Shown in pieces: positions 1 to 7,518 of a stretch of DNA of 16,286 nt. The DNA lies in contig PKYZ01000704.1 in NCBI GenBank assembly GCA_003132865.1, forward strand, positions 1 through 16,286. Direction: 5' to 3'. The notes beneath the pieces were generated by a model that made no database searches, was not told where the DNA came from, and was given only the letters and a program-made list of their open reading frames with translations. The stretch's first letter is position 1. The number at the start of each line of letters is the position of its first letter. This stretch comes from Bryobacterales bacterium. GTDB taxonomy: Bacteria; Acidobacteriota; Terriglobia; Bryobacterales; Bryobacteraceae. Position numbers and translations under genes: made by a program.

Positions 1-1553
1 AGACGGTCACTGTTACGACAGGTGCGGAACAGGCCACGCTCGCCAACGGTTTCACTATCCAGGCCGCTATCCCGTACATCAGCCTGACTACCACCTCGAC
101 GACCCCGCTGGCGCAGGGCCTTAGCGGCTTCAATGACGCGTACCTCGAACATGGAATAGAATACTGGGACCCGAAGTGGCTGGCTGCGGTGTCGCCTTTG
201 AAACCCGGGTGGATCCGGTTTCCCGCGGGCACACTTTCGATGGCATTCGACTGGCAGGCCGCGCACATGAATACCACGTGGATGAGCGAGTTGAAGCCGA
301 ATATGCCAGCCGCCCTCTACAACGGCCTGACGTTAGGCCAGGGGATCACGCAAGGCAAAGGCGGCGCGTGCTTCTCAGGCGGCTCCTGCGTTTCGGACTA
401 CGCCACATTCCTCCGAACGCTGGGAGCGAACGGAATAGTGAGCTTCAACGGTTTTACGGACACCAATCCGGACTCAGCCGGCATAATGGTGGCCGCGGCC
501 CAAGCGGCCGGACTAAACATCGTGGAATGGGAAATCGACAATGAGCCATATGTCTTCCCCAAGATTTTCCCGACGGCTGCTTCTTATGCCGCGGCTGCAA
601 ACAATCCGTATTACTTGAACATCAACGCGGCCAACCCGAATGCCACAGCCGGCGTTTTCTACCAGGGACAATACCTCGCACTTGGTAATTACCAGGTGTG
701 GGACGCCGGCATGGCCGCTTATAGCCCCCAGTACTGGCAGGGCGTATCGTTCCACGTGTATCCCATAACCAATTCAGCCATGTCCCCAAGCGATGAGGAG
801 ATGACCTTGAATGGCATTCTGGCTCATGGCACCACCGATTGGTACAGCTCTACCATAGAGCCGCTCATTGGCCAAAACACGCCCGTTTTCTTCAGTGAGA
901 TGAACAGCGACGGGTTTGCCACGATGCCCTTCGAGTCGTATATCTACAACGGGATTTTCCTCGCGGAGTTTATCGCGCGCATGTCCGCGATTCCGCAGGT
1001 CAAAGCAATTGGAGTAAACACTCTGTTTCTTCCAAACGAATTCAACCAAGGGATTATCCGGGCGGTGAACGACTATCAGACCTACCTGCTGGACCATGTT
1101 GCAGTGAACCCCAATTATTCTACCGACACCTCCACCAATCCCAACACACAGTACAGCTTCTATTACTCGACCGATGCTTTGGCCGTGGAGATTGCGAATC
1201 TCGCGGTCAACGGCAGCAACGCTACCTGGCCTACCATGGTGAGTGGCGGACCCACGGTGCCGATCCTGGGATACGATGGCAATCCTGTGCCCGCGGTGTT
1301 CGCCCAAGGGTATCAGGGCACGGACGGGACACACTACCTGTTGATTACGAATAAATCCGCCTCGTCCGTCCCCATGGCCATAGAGGTCGACGGAAACCTG
1401 CTGCAGTCGACGGTGACGGTTTCATACATCTCCAACGTCAGCGATACCGCTCAGAACACCGCGACCAACCAGAACAACGTGCAGATCGTGACCACCACTT
1501 CGCCCAACCCGATCTCGGTAGGTCCTTACAGTGTGACGCGTGTTCAGTGGTGA
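1..1553 (+). CDS. Secreted glycoside hydrolase, clan GH-A-like (5' truncated by window start)
   Basis: The frame is open from the first codon (position 3) to the TGA at 1551-1553, so the start lies upstream; the GTG at 189 is inside the conserved domain and is not the start. The first ~30 visible residues resemble the end of an IPT/TIG-like beta-sandwich repeat. The catalytic domain follows. The sequence EIDNEPY (Glu codon at 543-545) fits the acid/base of clan GH-A enzymes, and FFSEMN (Glu codon at 897-899) fits the nucleophile strand. The last ~100 residues are a beta-rich domain ending SVTRVQW, as in the C-terminal sandwich of GH51/GH79-like enzymes. It probably hydrolyses a polysaccharide or glycoside outside the cytoplasm. 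Exact family and substrate cannot be read. Both catalytic Glu are present, so the visible part looks functional. It is convergent with rsmI, 41 bp away. Confidence 0.75.
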   Translation, partial: TVTVTTGAEQATLANGFTIQAAIPYISLTTTSTTPLAQGLSGFNDAYLEHGIEYWDPKWLAAVSPLKPGWIRFPAGTLSMAFDWQAAHMNTTWMSELKPNMPAALYNGLTLGQGITQGKGGACFSGGSCVSDYATFLRTLGANGIVSFNGFTDTNPDSAGIMVAAAQAAGLNIVEWEIDNEPYVFPKIFPTAASYAAAANNPYYLNINAANPNATAGVFYQGQYLALGNYQVWDAGMAAYSPQYWQGVSFHVYPITNSAMSPSDEEMTLNGILAHGTTDWYSSTIEPLIGQNTPVFFSEMNSDGFATMPFESYIYNGIFLAEFIARMSAIPQVKAIGVNTLFLPNEFNQGIIRAVNDYQTYLLDHVAVNPNYSTDTSTNPNTQYSFYYSTDALAVEIANLAVNGSNATWPTMVSGGPTVPILGYDGNPVPAVFAQGYQGTDGTHYLLITNKSASSVPMAIEVDGNLLQSTVTVSYISNVSDTAQNTATNQNNVQIVTTTSPNPISVGPYSVTRVQW

Positions 1554-1555
1554 CG

Positions 1556-1574
1556 GAAGCTGCCGCCCCGCTTC
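1556..1574. terminator. Weak hairpin between convergent genes
   Basis: GAAGC (1556-1560) and GCTTC (1570-1574) form a 5-bp stem with a 9-nt loop in the 41-bp gap between the glycoside hydrolase stop and the rsmI stop. There is no T-run on either strand, so a role as bidirectional terminator is only suggested by position. Confidence 0.2.
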
Positions 1575-1594
1575 GAACCAGGCCAACATCCAAC

Positions 1595-2422
1595 TTAGCG
1601 CTTCAACTTCTCCAGGTGGCCATAGACCTCGCGCTTCGACAAACCCCGGCGATGCGCCACTGTCTTGATCGCTTCCATGCGGCTCATTCCCTGGGCAACA
1701 CACGCCTTCACGGCCTCGGCGAGCGGCGTGTCATCCTCCGCCACGCCCGTACGCTTACCGATCAACAACGTGATCTCGCCTTTCACCGATTCGCGCGCCG
1801 CTAGCAAGGCGCGGATATCCGCCGCCGTGCCGCGCAGGAACTCCTCGTGCATCTTAGTGAGCTCGCGCGCCACCACCACGGGCCGGTCCCCCAGCGCCTG
1901 CTCAACCGCCGCCAGCGTCTCCACAATGCGATGCGGAGCTTCGTAGAAGATCAGCGTGGCCGCCTCGTCTTGGAGAGCCTCCAACGCACGGAGCCGCTGG
2001 CCGGATTTGGCCGGCAGGAATCCGCCGAAATGGAAGCTGTCCGTCGCCAGGCCGGATGCCGCCAGCGCGGTCAACACCGCGGATGCGCCGGGCACCGCCT
2101 CCACGCGAATGCCGCTATCGATAGCCGCGCGCACCAGCCGGTAGCCCGGGTCGGAGATCAGCGGCATGCCCGCGTCGGAGACCAGCGCTACCGTAGTCCC
2201 CTCGAGCAGTTTCGCGATCAACTCCGGGCTGCGCTCCGCCTCGTTGTGCTCGTGATAACTGACCGTAGGCTTGCCGATCCCGTAACGATCCAGCAGCTTG
2301 CGTGTCTGCCGCGTGTCCTCGCAAGCGATCAGGTCCGCTTCTTTCAGAACGCGCACCGCGCGGAAGGTGATGTCTTCCAGGTTGCCGATGGGCGTGCCCA
2401 CCAGGTAGAGCGTCCCGCTCAG
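1595..2422 (-). CDS. rsmI: 16S rRNA (cytidine(1402)-2'-O)-methyltransferase RsmI
   Basis: RsmI uses S-adenosylmethionine to methylate the 2'-OH of C1402 in the 16S rRNA decoding centre. The family signatures are in order: LYLVGTPIGNLEDIT at the N-terminus, CEDTRQTRKLL, VSDAGMPLISDPG, GGFLPAKSGQR, FYEAPHR, and RELTKMHEEFLRG. The C-terminal helical tail ends LSKREVYGHLEKLKR. With a CTG start at 2422 the protein has 275 residues, close to the usual ~280. I chose CTG because an AGGAGG lies 7 nt upstream (2430-2435) and the codon overlaps the stop of the preceding gene (CTGA); family members commonly start just at this SGTLYLV segment. A TTG at 2440 is the nearest canonical alternative. A longer reading to an upstream ATG near 2557 adds ~45 non-family residues inside the neighbouring gene and is rejected. 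It is the last gene of the minus-strand train. Confidence 0.93.
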   Translation of the reverse strand: MSGTLYLVGTPIGNLEDITFRAVRVLKEADLIACEDTRQTRKLLDRYGIGKPTVSYHEHNEAERSPELIAKLLEGTTVALVSDAGMPLISDPGYRLVRAAIDSGIRVEAVPGASAVLTALAASGLATDSFHFGGFLPAKSGQRLRALEALQDEAATLIFYEAPHRIVETLAAVEQALGDRPVVVARELTKMHEEFLRGTAADIRALLAARESVKGEITLLIGKRTGVAEDDTPLAEAVKACVAQGMSRMEAIKTVAHRRGLSKREVYGHLEKLKR

Positions 2423-2748
2423 CGCTTCTCCTCCTGGCAAGGTGGGGCGGGCAGCTTCACCGATGGCATGTGGTCGATAGGCTCCGCGCGCGGGCGGAAG
2501 GTGGGCATGCGCTCCACGTTTTTCGCGACGGGCACTTCTAGCAGCGGAATGGAGCAAACGCCCGTCTTTTCCGGGCTGTCACTCTTCAGGAGTTGGCGCA
2601 GGGCGCCTTGGATCTCCGGACGAACGACGGGCGCCTGCGGCGTCACGGTGAACTGCGGCACCCCGGGGAACCGCCACGGCGGGGTCTGGGCGGATAGGGC
2701 CATCGCCCAAATGCCCGCCGCCATCATGCTGATTGCTCGACAATACAT
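2419..2748 (-). CDS. Small secreted protein of unknown function
   Basis: This 109-residue protein has a basic start and then a hydrophobic stretch (SMMAAGIWAMALSAQ, about residues 7-21), which reads as a signal peptide with cleavage near AQT. The mature part is proline-rich, has a single Cys in CSIPLLEVPV, and shows no family I recognise. The start ATG at 2748 has AAGGAGG just upstream with a short spacing of 3-4 nt; two further ATGs at codons 8 and 9 are alternatives. It lies between the coiled-coil gene and rsmI on the same strand, and its stop overlaps the likely rsmI start. The gap upstream holds a perfect hairpin. It is probably exported to periplasm or outer membrane together with the preceding envelope proteins, but this is inferred from context only. 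Confidence 0.65.
   Translation of the reverse strand: MYCRAISMMAAGIWAMALSAQTPPWRFPGVPQFTVTPQAPVVRPEIQGALRQLLKSDSPEKTGVCSIPLLEVPVAKNVERMPTFRPRAEPIDHMPSVKLPAPPCQEEKR
2420..2435 (-). promoter_or_regulatory. RBS and CTG start of rsmI, coupled to upstream stop
   Basis: On the minus strand AGGAGG (2435-2430) is followed after 7 nt by CTG (2422-2420), whose last two bases belong to the TGA stop (2421-2419) of the preceding gene. This is the geometry of stop/start translational coupling, with a rare CTG initiator in place of ATG. Confidence 0.55.
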
Positions 2749-2775
2749 AGGCCTCCTTCCAAACTGTATTCCTGG

Positions 2776-2799
2776 AGGACAGGCCAGGAGGCCTGTCCT
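2776..2799. repeat. Perfect palindromic hairpin overlapping a stop codon
   Basis: AGGACAGGCC (2776-2785) and GGCCTGTCCT (2790-2799) form a perfect 10-bp stem with a 4-nt loop. On the minus strand it begins within the stop codon of the coiled-coil gene (2800-2798) and lies before the next gene. There is no T-run. It could be a REP-like intergenic palindrome, an mRNA-stabilising 3' hairpin, or an attenuator between the two genes. Confidence 0.6.
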
Positions 2800-3613
2800 A
2801 CTTCCCGGCCATCTTCTTCTGAATCAGCCGAGCCTGCGCGTTCAGATTGTTCAACTGCCGCAAATCCTCCTCCGCCATGGCGATGGAATCCTGAATCCGC
2901 GCCAAGTCGGCGCTGCCCGCGGCCGGCGCGTCGGTGCGCTGCGCTTGCAATACGCCCGACATCGACCGGTATTGCTCCGTGATCTGTTTGTAGCGCCGCA
3001 AAATGCTGTTCAGGTAAACCTCGCGGCGCTGGTGGATATCCTGCAACTCCGTGGAAAGCTGCTGGAGTTGCGCTATCTTCTGCGCGTCGCCGCCGCTCTG
3101 GTCGCGCAGCTTTTGATAGGCGATCTCCACCTGGGTCACCCGGTCGCGGCTGCTCTTCAACTCCTTCTGCAGCGAATCCACCGCCTGGTTAGCAGCCGCC
3201 AGATTCTCCTTTAGATCGGCCTCCGACCCCGCCAGCCGTTTGTTGTCCAGCCGCAGATTTTGAATCTGGGCTTCCGCCTCGTCCGCGCGGGATTCGAGGC
3301 GCGCTATGGAAGTATTGGCTTCCGCCAGGCTGAGCTTCAGACGTTGCACCGCAATAGCATCTTCCGGATTGATCGCCGCCTTGGTAGTGCTCGGCGCGCT
3401 CTGGCCCTCTGTCGCGGGCGCCGGCGCGGGCGCGCCAGCCGGAGCCGCGGCGGCGTGCGCCAGATCCGCTACGCGGCCCCGCAACCGCTGGTTCTCGGCC
3501 GACAGTTGCGCCAACCGCGCCGCCTGCTGCCGGTACGCACGCGCCTGCCAGACCACCGCCACGGCGGCGACCGCCAGCACCACGACCAACAGACTCCAGC
3601 GTTTCACTGCCAC
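2798..3613 (-). CDS. Membrane-anchored coiled-coil protein
   Basis: This 271-residue protein has a short basic N-terminus and a single strongly hydrophobic helix (WSLLVVVLAVAAVAVVW, about residues 6-22). No cleavage site is obvious, so it is likely an inner-membrane anchor with the rest in the periplasm. Heptad-like segments follow (about 30-55 and 95-205), rich in Leu, Glu, Lys and Arg, with an Ala/Pro-rich linker (about 55-85) between them. No catalytic motif is visible. The start is GTG at 3613, 4 nt after the stop of the VWA gene, with GAGAGA upstream inside that gene's end; the two are very likely cotranslated. Position directly after a secreted VWA-like protein and an outer-membrane barrel suggests a spacer or scaffold role in the envelope. 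The function is unknown. Confidence 0.75.
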   Translation of the reverse strand: MAVKRWSLLVVVLAVAAVAVVWQARAYRQQAARLAQLSAENQRLRGRVADLAHAAAAPAGAPAPAPATEGQSAPSTTKAAINPEDAIAVQRLKLSLAEANTSIARLESRADEAEAQIQNLRLDNKRLAGSEADLKENLAAANQAVDSLQKELKSSRDRVTQVEIAYQKLRDQSGGDAQKIAQLQQLSTELQDIHQRREVYLNSILRRYKQITEQYRSMSGVLQAQRTDAPAAGSADLARIQDSIAMAEEDLRQLNNLNAQARLIQKKMAGK

Positions 3614-3617
3614 CGTA

Positions 3618-4562
3618 TTATCTCTCTTTCAGCACGAAGCGTGTGCGATAGGTCAGGCTGCACTTGCCGCCGGCGTCCAGCCGCAGATCGAAAACCTTGG
3701 AGCGCAGCTCCGGCAGCGCCACCGCCACGCTGTACGATGACGTGATCAGGCCCAGCGCCCGGCGGATCGCATCCGCGATCTCTTCGCTCGACCGGCAAAA
3801 AATCGCGCTCCCGCCGGTGACCTCCGCAAGCTGCTGCAATCCGTTCTGGTACGCTTCGCCCAACCGGTCGCTGCGATACCGCAGGTGCACCACGAACAGC
3901 GGCGCCTGGCGCTGGGCCAACACCGCCGCCACCTTCGAGATCTTGTCCTGAATCAACGCTTCCGGAAACTTCCGGCTCAAATCGTGAGTGTCGCTGGAAT
4001 TGATCACCGGATTGGTAAAGTCCTCGCGATAGTTCTCCGGGTCGCTGTCCGTCACATAAAGCACTGCCACGCGCACGCTCGCTTTCGCCAGAATCGAATC
4101 CGCCAGCCGCGTCACCGTTTCCACGGTATCCAGCAGTCCCGCCTTGCCGCTCACCGGCAAATCGCGCACCGCGGACACGGCAGCGGCCCGGTCCGTGCCC
4201 GGATCCGCCAGCACCTTGGCGCCATCCTGCGCGCGCATGACCGCCACGGCGGTGCGCCGCGGCAACTTCTCGATATCCGCGGCCAGGGCGTCCTTGGCAG
4301 GCTCCGCCAACGAAAGGTCGCCCGCCAGATCCAGCACCGCGACCAGCATCAGGTCGTCGCCCGGACCCTTTACATCCACCACGCGCGATTCCGTGCCTGC
4401 GACCGTCGCGCTCAGGTCCTTTGCCGCAAGATTGGCCGCCAGGGGTGCAACATCGGTCGCGTCCGCCCAGACGGCCACCCGAATGGTGTGGCTCGTGGGC
4501 TTCGGCGGCGCTGCCGCAATAAGAGTCCACGCGAGCAACAGCACCGTCGCGGCCTGCCTCAA
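3618..4562 (-). CDS. VWFA-related acidobacterial-type secreted protein
   Basis: This 314-residue protein has a signal peptide (residues 1-18, MRQAATVLLLAWTLIAAA). The body has the layout of the von Willebrand factor A-like proteins that are abundant in Acidobacteria: a first strand LMLVAVLDLAGD (about 71-82), alternating helices and strands, a later strand VRVAVLYVTDSD, and near the end the LREVTGG-like segment, here LAEVTGGSAIF. The metal-binding DxSxS motif is degenerate (DLAGD), so metal-dependent ligand binding may be lost. It starts with TTG at 4562, overlapping the TGA of the outer-membrane barrel gene (TTGA), which implies coupled translation and a related role. Likely a periplasmic or surface binding protein with unknown partner. 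Confidence 0.75.
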   Translation of the reverse strand: MRQAATVLLLAWTLIAAAPPKPTSHTIRVAVWADATDVAPLAANLAAKDLSATVAGTESRVVDVKGPGDDLMLVAVLDLAGDLSLAEPAKDALAADIEKLPRRTAVAVMRAQDGAKVLADPGTDRAAAVSAVRDLPVSGKAGLLDTVETVTRLADSILAKASVRVAVLYVTDSDPENYREDFTNPVINSSDTHDLSRKFPEALIQDKISKVAAVLAQRQAPLFVVHLRYRSDRLGEAYQNGLQQLAEVTGGSAIFCRSSEEIADAIRRALGLITSSYSVAVALPELRSKVFDLRLDAGGKCSLTYRTRFVLKER

Positions 4563-7372
4563 AAGCTCAGCCTCAAACCCAATTGAATCACACGTCCGCC
4601 GCGCGAACCGATAATCTTACCGGCATCCAGGTTCGGCGTGGCCACCGATCCGATCACGTTGTCCGGATCGTTCCAATTGGCGTGATTCATGAAATCGAAC
4701 GCCGTCGCATTGAACTCCAGCGTCCGGTCCGCGGCCAGCGCGAATCGCTTGTTCAGCGACATATCGAAATTCTGCCAGCCGGGATTGAGCAGGCTCGATA
4801 AAGTGCGCGACACATCCCCAATCGTGAAATCCGGAGGCTGCACAAACGCCGCCGGGTTGTACCACAGCCCCGGCCCTTGATTGGCCACATGCTGATCCAC
4901 CCCGGGCACCACATCCACGTGCAGCGCCTGTACTACGCCGCCCGTATTGTTGAAAAGCGGCGTCAAATATATCGGGTCGCCGCTGGCCACTGTCCCGGCG
5001 CCGCTGATCGACCAGCCGTCGATCAGGTACCGCCGCCAGTCCGGATAACGCAAGAACGGCTTGTTGGCCCCAAACGGCAGTTCGTAGGTGTAGCTCAACT
5101 CCAACCGCTCGGGACGATTGCCCGCCGTTACCGACCATTCGTCTTGCCGGTTAAAGAAGTCCTGCGTACCGTAGGGTCCCGAATAGTCGTCCATCTGCTT
5201 GTTGAACTCGAAATAGACGTTGACCGAAATTCCCTTGGAAGACCGCTTTTCCACCCGCACATAGCCCGCGTTCCGCCGATAGCGCCCCACCGGATACTCG
5301 CCGTACACGTTGAACCCCTGATACTGCGGATAAGGCCGCAGCGACTGGTTGAACGCCAGATTGTTCAGCTCCACGCCGTACTGCAGGTCGGCGAGCGGAA
5401 TGGCATTGGGATTTGCCGATCCATTGCCCACCAGCAGGTTCTTGCCGCCGGAATACGCCGCCCCGATAGTCACGACCGTCGATCCCGGGAACTCCCTTTC
5501 GATCGACAGCGACGCCGATTGATAAGTGGGCACCCGGTCCGACATGTCGATCAAATCCGCAATGGTGTTGTTGGCCGCATCCGGCTGCAGATCGGGTACG
5601 GGAGTGGACAGCGCCGGTACACCGTTGCGCATCACCAGCGCCGGCTGTAACTGCGCGTCCGGCGAAAGAAACGTCGCGTACTGGTTGAACCCTTGCGTGC
5701 CAAACTGTCCCGAATAGATCGGAATGCCCGAGTAATCGCGCGCGAAATACGCCCGCACCACGGTCTTCGGGTCGTCCAGCGGATTCCAGGCCATGCCCAG
5801 GCTGGGCGCCAAGCGCACCAGCGTCGGCTGGAACGCACTCCCAAAACCGCCTTGTCCGGCCACCACCAGCGCGCCCGGCAATCCGTTCGCCGGGTTAATG
5901 GCGCTCAGGTCGATATTCGATTGGCGGTTGTATTTCTCCGTGCGCGGTGTGAACAGGTGCACCGTCAGTCCGAGATTGATGGTGAGACCCTTCATCGCCT
6001 CGTAACGGTCGCGGAAAGCCAGCGAACCCTCCGACCGCCGAAAGTACGAAGGCTGCGTGTCGATGGTTTCCTCCGCGAAATACGGCGTGCCCAGCAAAAA
6101 ACTGGCCAGCGCATCGCCCGTATCTACGATCCCCGGCACACTGGTCAGCCCTTCGTTGAAGCTCAGCAAGCCCGCCGGATACTGCGGCCAGAAGCTGTTC
6201 ACTTGCTGGCGCGTGTACTGTCCCACCACCCGCAACGTGTGCTTGCCGCGCTTGGTGGAGAGGCCGTCCGTCCAGGTGTAAACGTTGCGCGCATTCCGCG
6301 AAAACGGATAGGTTTGCCCCATGGTCAGGTAGGGACCCAATTGCATTACCGGAAAACCGTCGCCACCGATACCGGCCAGGCCAATCTGGGTGGCGTAGTT
6401 GGTTTGGTCCTCGGTGCCGCCGCTGGTCGAGACGCTGGAATTGGCTTCGAAAGTCAGCGTGTTCACCGTGCGGCTGGAAGCGGTGAAAACGTATTCGAGC
6501 GAACCGCGGCGCGTCTGAAAGTCGCGATTGGAGGGGCCGGGATTGGCGGCCGTCGGGAACCACTCGGCCGCGCCCAGCGTGCCATTGGAAAAAGCCAGTT
6601 CCACGGTGACGCGATGGCGCTCGCGCAGCGACTGGTCCAGCTTGCCGATCATGCCGTTCGCCGTGTTGGTCTCCGGCGAGTCGATGAAGTAGTTGTTGCG
6701 AAAGAATGGCCCTATATCGGTGTTGGGGGCCGGATAGAACTTGAGCGCGTTCATGGCGACCGGGTCAAGCCGGGACTGCGGGATGATGTTGCCTGGAAAC
6801 GGATCGCGCAGGTATTCGAGGTTGCTGGTGGAAACCGGCTGCGACGGATCGTAGCCCGGATTGGGTTGCGTGCTGGCGGGATCGTAAATCGGGATCACGT
6901 TGCCCGCCGCATCCACCACGTCCGAGTAGTCGCCGGTGCGCTGCGCCATGGTGGGGATGGTCTGCAAATACGTGCGCGCGATATCCTCCCGCACGCCTTC
7001 GTAGGAGAGAGAGAAGTAAGTGTTGCGGCCTTCGACGAGATGCGGCAGCACGGCCGGCCCGGCCACGTTGAACCCGAACTGATTGCGGCGCAGCAGGCCC
7101 TTGTCTCCGCCGTTCTGGCGGATCTCGTGCGGCACGGCGTCCAACGCGTCGTTGCGGAAATTCTCGAAGACGCGCCCGTGCCAGTCGAGCAGCGGGCTGT
7201 GGCGGCCGGCCTTCGGCGGACTATCGGCGCGCAAGCCCAAACTGCGGGTTTCGGACTTGAACTCCTCTATGGCGCTGTTCATTTCGGCGTCGGGCGGCGC
7301 CGGTTGCTGCTCTGCGCGTGCGGCCGCCGCGGCGCACAGACACACTGCCAGCGCGTATCGGCAGGGCGGCAT
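4559..7372 (-). CDS. Oar-like TonB-dependent outer-membrane protein, short N-terminal form
   Basis: With the ATG at 7372 the protein has 937 residues. It opens with a signal peptide (MPPCRYALAVCLCAAAAARA) and continues with hallmarks of acidobacterial Oar-like proteins: RNQFGFNVAGPAVLP, NTYFSLSYEGVRE, a QRTGDYSD segment, RDPFPGNIIPQSRLDPVAMNALKFYPAPN, many amphipathic strands, and a terminal strand ending in Phe (RVIQLGLRLSF). Such proteins are predicted outer-membrane barrels for large ligands. Most relatives are longer and have an N-terminal carboxypeptidase-regulatory-like domain plus plug. Here only ~60 residues separate the signal peptide from the NQFGFNVAGP segment, so that part seems missing. 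An in-frame extension to 7813 overlaps the DUF433 gene and is rejected. No good Shine-Dalgarno sequence precedes 7372; the 146-nt leader is structured. The stop overlaps the VWA gene start. Confidence 0.88.
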   Translation of the reverse strand: MPPCRYALAVCLCAAAAARAEQQPAPPDAEMNSAIEEFKSETRSLGLRADSPPKAGRHSPLLDWHGRVFENFRNDALDAVPHEIRQNGGDKGLLRRNQFGFNVAGPAVLPHLVEGRNTYFSLSYEGVREDIARTYLQTIPTMAQRTGDYSDVVDAAGNVIPIYDPASTQPNPGYDPSQPVSTSNLEYLRDPFPGNIIPQSRLDPVAMNALKFYPAPNTDIGPFFRNNYFIDSPETNTANGMIGKLDQSLRERHRVTVELAFSNGTLGAAEWFPTAANPGPSNRDFQTRRGSLEYVFTASSRTVNTLTFEANSSVSTSGGTEDQTNYATQIGLAGIGGDGFPVMQLGPYLTMGQTYPFSRNARNVYTWTDGLSTKRGKHTLRVVGQYTRQQVNSFWPQYPAGLLSFNEGLTSVPGIVDTGDALASFLLGTPYFAEETIDTQPSYFRRSEGSLAFRDRYEAMKGLTINLGLTVHLFTPRTEKYNRQSNIDLSAINPANGLPGALVVAGQGGFGSAFQPTLVRLAPSLGMAWNPLDDPKTVVRAYFARDYSGIPIYSGQFGTQGFNQYATFLSPDAQLQPALVMRNGVPALSTPVPDLQPDAANNTIADLIDMSDRVPTYQSASLSIEREFPGSTVVTIGAAYSGGKNLLVGNGSANPNAIPLADLQYGVELNNLAFNQSLRPYPQYQGFNVYGEYPVGRYRRNAGYVRVEKRSSKGISVNVYFEFNKQMDDYSGPYGTQDFFNRQDEWSVTAGNRPERLELSYTYELPFGANKPFLRYPDWRRYLIDGWSISGAGTVASGDPIYLTPLFNNTGGVVQALHVDVVPGVDQHVANQGPGLWYNPAAFVQPPDFTIGDVSRTLSSLLNPGWQNFDMSLNKRFALAADRTLEFNATAFDFMNHANWNDPDNVIGSVATPNLDAGKIIGSRGGRVIQLGLRLSF

Positions 7373-7420
7373 ACATTCCAGTGTAACAAGTGTGAGGGGC
7401 TGGCCAAACCTGGTCGTCCG

Positions 7421-7492
7421 GCCTGGTAGCCCCGGTCGCCAACCGCTCCGGGGGATTAGCTGTTCAAGCAACCGTCTCGTCGCCCCCCAGGC
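7421..7492 (-). promoter_or_regulatory. Structured leader of the outer-membrane protein gene
   Basis: The 146 nt between the DUF433 stop (7519) and the barrel start (7372) fold well on paper. An outer stem GCCTGG (7421-7426) / CCAGGC (7487-7492) encloses a CCCCGG (7430-7435) / CCGGGG (7448-7453) hairpin, and a small GCT/AGC hairpin lies around 7459-7469. It matches no riboswitch class I could recognise. It may be a regulatory leader or a processing site separating the dosage of flanking genes. Confidence 0.35.
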
Positions 7493-7518
7493 TGATGTAC
7501 CAGTTTGCGAGTGCGCCA

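Noticed and set aside
1847..3214. 455-codon + strand frame
   Set aside because: It is antisense to rsmI, the small secreted protein and the coiled-coil gene; the Arg/Gln/His-rich product fits no family and is typical of a GC-rich shadow frame.
5693..7429. 578-codon + strand frame
   Set aside because: Fully antisense to the Oar-like gene, whose protein is clearly conserved; composition is shadow-like.
7421..7492. c-di-GMP-I riboswitch
   Set aside because: The GGGGCTACC-like part was suggestive, but the conserved GGCAAACC and GACGCAAAG segments are absent.
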